A stretch of 15,742 bases of DNA from an uncultured Bacilli bacterium (GTDB taxonomy: Bacteria > Bacillota_I > Bacilli_A > RF39 > UBA660), in contig CAJUJA010000028.1 in the NCBI GenBank assembly GCA_910586635.1, positions 1-15,742 on the forward strand, in the 5' to 3' direction. A program made the position numbers and the translations under genes. Positions within the stretch are counted from its first letter, which is position 1. Every line of letters starts with the position of its first letter. Shown here one piece after another: positions 12,531 to 15,742 of the stretch. Under the pieces are notes generated by a model, which had not been told where the DNA came from, ran no database searches, and saw only the letters and a program-made list of their open reading frames with translations.

Positions 12531-13076
12531 ATGAACGAAATGATGATACCAGAAATAAAGGAGAAAATGGAAAAATCAATTGAGTCTTATGAGCAAAGAC
12601 TAAAAACAGTAAGGGCAGGAAGGGCAAATCCATCTAGTTTGGATGGTGTCTCAGTAGATTATTATGGAACTATGACACCTTTAAAACAATTAGCAACTAT
12701 ATCTGTACCTGAAGCTACTCAATTATTAATCAAGCCATTTGATAAAGGATGTTTAAAAGATATTGAAAAAGCAATTTTTGAATCTAACTTAGGATATACT
12801 CCAAATAATGATGGAGAAACAATTAGAATTGTAATTCCTGCACTTACAGAAGAAAGAAGAAAAGAGTTGATCAAACAAGTAAAAGCAATTGCAGAAGATA
12901 CAAAGGTATCTATTAGAAATACTAGACATGAGGGACTTGATCGTGCAAAAAAATTAGAGCTTCCTGAGGATGAGTTAAAACAGGCTGAAAAAGAAATTCA
13001 AGATTTAGTAAACCAATATAATAAAAAAATTGAAGTGATATTAAAAGAAAAAGAACAAGAACTTCTTACTGTATAA
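12531..13076 (+). CDS. frr: Ribosome recycling factor
   Basis: A 181-aa RRF, which splits post-termination ribosomes together with EF-G. The tRNA-mimic protein's hallmarks are present: RLKTVRAGRANPSSLDGVSV, DYYGTMTPLKQLATISVPEA, IKPFDKGCLKDIEKAI, VIPALTEERRKELIKQVK, and the C-terminal helix with NQYNKKIEVILKEKEQEL. Length is normal (about 185). ATAGGAGGAATAAAA precedes the ATG. It lies in the usual neighbourhood of rpsB-tsf, but with two envelope-protein genes in place of pyrH. The uppS-cdsA genes that often follow are not here either. Confidence 0.97.
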   Translation: MNEMMIPEIKEKMEKSIESYEQRLKTVRAGRANPSSLDGVSVDYYGTMTPLKQLATISVPEATQLLIKPFDKGCLKDIEKAIFESNLGYTPNNDGETIRIVIPALTEERRKELIKQVKAIAEDTKVSIRNTRHEGLDRAKKLELPEDELKQAEKEIQDLVNQYNKKIEVILKEKEQELLTV

Positions 13077-13139
13077 TCACTAAAATACAGTTACTAAAAA
13101 TATGACCAATTTTTAAAAATGTCAGTCTAATAATTAGTG

Positions 13140-13168
13140 ACTTCAAAAGGCTACTCTTTTGAAGTTTT
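13140..13168 (+). terminator. Intrinsic terminator after frr
   Basis: ACTTCAAAAG (13140-13149) pairs perfectly with CTTTTGAAGT (13156-13165) around GCTACT, followed by TTT. It ends the frr unit. Confidence 0.75.
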
Positions 13169-13308
13169 ACTATTATATCAAAAGTGGGTAAGATAAACTT
13201 GCTCTTTACTACATTTATATTAGACATTTCTTTTTTAATCAAATTTTCTTCAGGTTCAGGTAGTGATGATATTTTTATTGCATAAACACTTTGTTTGTGT
13301 TAATATAA
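13169..13308 (+). other. Intergenic remnant before the decayed gene
   Basis: No intact gene. One short open stretch, from GTG 13184 to TAA 13283, reads KINLLFTTFILDISFLIKF followed by SSGSGSDDIF. It looks like a worn-down secretion signal and may be the 5' end of the pseudogene that follows; it has no ribosome site. TTGCAT (13278-13283), 17 bases and TAATAT (13301-13306) form a poor promoter candidate with a small inverted repeat (AACAC/GTGTT, 13285-13300 region) between the boxes. Confidence 0.35.
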
Positions 13309-14295
13309 GAAACCAAAGAAAGTGAAATTGTGGATTTGAATGACCTAAAAATGGAGTTAACGTTATTAGAAGAAGATCAAGTTATTGGAAGTGATCGATT
13401 AGAAATATTTGATCAAATAGGAGAAACAGCGGTAATAACAGATTATGCGATTGCATTGGGGATATGTTGATCCAGATAATTTTATAAAAGGTGGAGAGGG
13501 CCAGTTAGAATGCAGAGCAGGGTTTTATTGGACCAAAACATGTGTTGGGGATCTGATGCTTATGTCATTGACGATTATGGTAATAGTAATTACATAAGTG
13601 TTAATGAACGTACTGTTGGAATTCGCGTCGCTTTACCGTATTCAGAAATCTCTAAAATCGCCTCGAGCGAAGTGAAAGGAGCAGATGGAATAATACAATT
13701 AGAAGCTGGATACCTTCCAAAAAAAATAGCTTCAAAACAATTGCAAAAGGATTTAGAAAGAGTTTATGATTTTTTACAAGGATATCCAAAGAGTATCCAC
13801 AAAAAATATACAGTAGATAGTAGAGATTATGATGATTATGTAGAAAAATTTGATCCTAAACAGTTGGATGAGATAGAATTACCAAATGGAGCCGACAGTA
13901 ACATTTTCAGATAGGGAAAGTTATCGAGTAGGAGAAGCTGTTTGGATAGAAAAATATCCTGTTAAATGGTATAGAGATGTAAAACAGATATTGTATTTAA
14001 TAAAGATATTATTGTATCAGGAATACCATTTAATCATGAGTGGAATTATCAAAGGGATTTTTCTAAGGCAGATATGTATGAATATTTGAATACCTATCTA
14101 AAAAGAGATTTATTTTCTTCCTATTTAAAGGATGCAGATTTTGATGTGCTTGAGATAGAACAGCTCCAAAATACGAATTCTTTTTTAGATAGTGTGATCG
14201 AAAGAATGCAACAACGAATTAGTCAAAATAATCGAGCCATAGAAAACTATGATATTGATAGAGAAAAAGGATATTCAAAGGTGCATAAGAAATAA
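13309..14295 (+). pseudogene. Decayed gene, readable in five pieces across frame changes
   Basis: Protein-like sequence continues for nearly 1 kb but only by changing frame. Piece 1 (frame 1, about 13309-13467) reads LNDLKMELTLLEEDQVIGSD, then RLEIFDQIGETAVITDYAIA. Piece 2 (frame 2, from 13460) reads GYVDPDNFIKGGEGQ, then CRAGFYWTKT. Piece 3 (frame 1, about 13535-13880) reads WGSDAYVIDDYGNSNYISVN and GIRVALPYSEI. Piece 4 (frame 2, about 13886-13980) reads YRVGEAVWIEKYPVKWYRDV. Piece 5 (frame 1, 13987-14295) reads DIVFNKDIIVSGIPF, DMYEYLNTYLKRDLF and a coiled-coil-like end. The 'NY.SVN...GIR.AL' and 'VKWY' segments resemble large surface/DUF6273-like proteins common in gut Bacillota; that link is tentative. 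No start or ribosome site. The flanking genes are clean, so this looks like true decay and not sequencing noise. Confidence 0.75.
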
Positions 14296-14428
14296 ATGGA
14301 TTAAAGAAGTAACAACAAGAAAGTCACTTTTTTGCTCAATCCTAAAAGTAAAGGCAACTATTTTTATTTTCTTGGTTAAATAACCCCTTTATAAAAAAGG
14401 TTGTATTTAGAAAAAAATATCTATCGCA

Positions 14429-14443
14429 AAATGGTTACCATTT
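14429..14443 (+). promoter_or_regulatory. 15-base palindrome upstream of a promoter (possible operator)
   Basis: AAATGGT-T-ACCATTT is a perfect inverted repeat 11 bases upstream of a -35 box. The position suits an activator or repressor site. The rest of the 14296-14428 gap is AT-rich with no gene or clear hairpin. Confidence 0.5.
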
Positions 14444-14454
14444 AGCTTTTTTTA

Positions 14455-14483
14455 TTGACAAAATTATGATTTTATAGTATAAT
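14455..14483 (+). promoter_or_regulatory. Consensus sigma-A promoter
   Basis: TTGACA (14455-14460), exactly 17 bases, TATAAT (14478-14483): a full consensus match and the strongest promoter in the window. Start expected near 14490; AAGGGGG precedes the ATG at 14508. Confidence 0.92.
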
Positions 14484-14507
14484 AGCGAAGAAATAAGGGG
14501 GATTTTT

Positions 14508-15704
14508 ATGTTAAGCAGGAAGGATAAGAATAATAAGATATTGTTAGAGTTAGAACAATTTTTAAAGTCGTATGAAATTTATTATGGGGAGAGAGCTGCA
14601 ATTTGTTTAATAAATGCCATTATAAAAGAAGAGGAGCCTGACTTTTTACCAGAACAATTAAAACAGATGAGACCAAAAAAATTAAAACGTATATTATTAC
14701 AAAAAATAAAAGAAGATTTGAACGTAGACAAGAGTTCACCAGAATATGATTTAAAACCCATAAATAAATACATGCATGTTAAAGCGTCTAAAAGAAGAGT
14801 TGCCTGTGCAAGCTTAATTTCTGCAGTTGCACTTGCATCTATCATAAGTATAGGTGCTATAAGTAACGCTAGAAAAACAAAAGAAGCTCAACAAATAGGA
14901 TCTATAAAAAACTTAGAGGTATGTGATGATACAACAATTCAAAATACAACAACTTATACACTAAATAAGGATGCAAAAGATGGAGCAATGAAATCAGATG
15001 TTATAGCAAATACTTCACAAGTAAAAAATAAAAAAACGCATTGGAAAAAAAGCTTAGAAAAAATTGCCGGAATTGCCGTAGAAATGCACAAAAAAAATGA
15101 AGAAAACTCAATAAATAATAAGGGTAATTTAGAAAAAACGGATGATAAAGTAGTTAAAGCTATTAGTGATAGTAAAGAGTCAGTTGAAAAAGAAGTATCT
15201 CTTGATACAACAAAGGATATACTAAAATTATTTAATAGGGAATTAGATGAAAAAAAACTAACAGAAAAGGATTTAAAAATTATGTCTCAGGTGGATGAGG
15301 ACTTAATGATTATTCAATCAGAAGGAGAAAATTATAATCAAATCACCAAGGACTATATCGTTACAACCGAAGAGGATGGAACGATTAAAATAGTACATAG
15401 TATGACCAATATTGAAAAAGATTTTTTAACGAATCAAAAAATCAATAGTATTCCTAATCTAGTTGATTTTACTACAGTAAGCGATTTTATTGAAAATAAT
15501 AATATTGAAAAATCAGGATATAAATTATCTAAAAATACTTTTTGGGGTTATAAAGATATGCAAGAGATGGATGAGATATATGGAACAGAAGTTGTTAGCT
15601 GTATTCAAAAGTATGGTCTTCCAATTCCAGTTTATCAAGCAAAAGATTTTAAACAAAACGCAAGTAAAAATACTTCTTATCAAAAAATGTGTAGTTGTCA
15701 ATGA
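14508..15704 (+). CDS. Single-pass membrane protein with N-terminal cytoplasmic and C-terminal outer region, unknown family
   Basis: No family recognised in this 398-aa product. Residues 1-90 are a soluble, helical, Lys/Glu-rich region (ILLELEQFLKSYEIYYGERA). A basic cluster (KASKRR, 92-97) is followed by one membrane span at about 99-118 (ACASLISAVALASIISIGAI). Residues 120-235 are low-complexity Lys/Asn/Asp/Thr-rich linker. Residues 235-398 form a more ordered domain (LDTTKDILKLFNRELDEKKL, YIVTTEEDGTIKIVHS, then YGTEVVSCIQKYGLPIPVYQ) ending in MCSCQ. The charge rule favours N-terminus inside. It has a consensus promoter and so is expected to be well expressed. It follows a decayed gene, in the least conserved part of the window. 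The stop at 15702-15704 is inside the window, so the gene is complete; the remaining 38 bases hold nothing I can identify. Confidence 0.78.
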   Translation: MLSRKDKNNKILLELEQFLKSYEIYYGERAAICLINAIIKEEEPDFLPEQLKQMRPKKLKRILLQKIKEDLNVDKSSPEYDLKPINKYMHVKASKRRVACASLISAVALASIISIGAISNARKTKEAQQIGSIKNLEVCDDTTIQNTTTYTLNKDAKDGAMKSDVIANTSQVKNKKTHWKKSLEKIAGIAVEMHKKNEENSINNKGNLEKTDDKVVKAISDSKESVEKEVSLDTTKDILKLFNRELDEKKLTEKDLKIMSQVDEDLMIIQSEGENYNQITKDYIVTTEEDGTIKIVHSMTNIEKDFLTNQKINSIPNLVDFTTVSDFIENNNIEKSGYKLSKNTFWGYKDMQEMDEIYGTEVVSCIQKYGLPIPVYQAKDFKQNASKNTSYQKMCSCQ

Positions 15705-15742
15705 TGTGACACCTAAATAAGTCGAAAAAAATATTAATTGGG

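Noticed and set aside
13468..13470. TGA read as tryptophan or a recoding site inside the decayed gene
   Set aside because: TGA ends several intact genes here (dgkA, cdd, tsf), and the protein continues in another frame, not by read-through.
14368..14405. GGTTA/TAACC and CCTTT/AAAGG inverted repeats as a terminator after the pseudogene
   Set aside because: Loops or stems are too short and there is no adjoining T-run.

Overview
This window reads as a chromosomal segment of an AT-rich, low-GC Gram-positive bacterium (Bacillota). The gene order dgkA-cdd-era-yqzL-recO-glyS, the infC-rpmI-rplT operon behind an L20-type leader, a glycine T-box, sigma-A-type promoters and strong Shine-Dalgarno sites all point that way. 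A single-chain glycyl-tRNA synthetase, very low GC and compact operons suggest a Mollicutes-adjacent or Erysipelotrichia/RF39-like Bacilli lineage; this placement is inference. TGA is used as a genuine stop at several genes, so the standard bacterial code applies. All intact genes lie on the + strand.

Layout. (1) 1-2498: a tightly overlapping housekeeping block: undecaprenol/diacylglycerol kinase (5' end outside the window), cytidine deaminase, GTPase Era, a very short YqzL-like protein and RecO. (2) 2540-3082: an unrecognised 180-aa protein with an internal repeat. (3) 3099-5972: a promoter and an unusually compact T-box leader with a glycine specifier (GGA), followed by a LOG-family protein, GlyRS and a class-I glutamine-amidotransferase-like (peptidase C26) hydrolase. 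(4) 5977-7206: a separate two-gene unit with an unknown 98-aa protein and a divergent PgeF/YfiH-like protein that has lost the family's metal/catalytic residues. (5) 7237-8781: a strong promoter, an L20-leader attenuator, then infC (non-canonical AUC start), rpmI and rplT. (6) 8797-13076: a structured leader, rpsB, a hairpin, tsf, a thioredoxin-like lipoprotein without a CxxC, a single-pass membrane protein, and frr. pyrH, which normally sits between tsf and frr, is absent here. (7) 13077-14507: a terminator, then a decayed gene readable in pieces across at least four frame changes, then a palindrome and a near-consensus promoter. (8) 14508-15704: an unrecognised single-pass membrane protein.

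The most unusual feature is a shared C-terminal tail on two ribosomal proteins. L20 (195 aa instead of about 118) and S2 (329 aa instead of about 230-255) both end in a charged linker plus an almost identical 36-residue Rho_N/SAP-like helix-extended-loop-helix module. The coding DNA of the two modules is 103/118 identical, so the module has been copied between a 50S and a 30S protein in the same gene cluster. The compact T-box, the PgeF-like pseudoenzyme, the AUC start of infC and the Trx-like lipoprotein lacking its redox pair are secondary points of interest.
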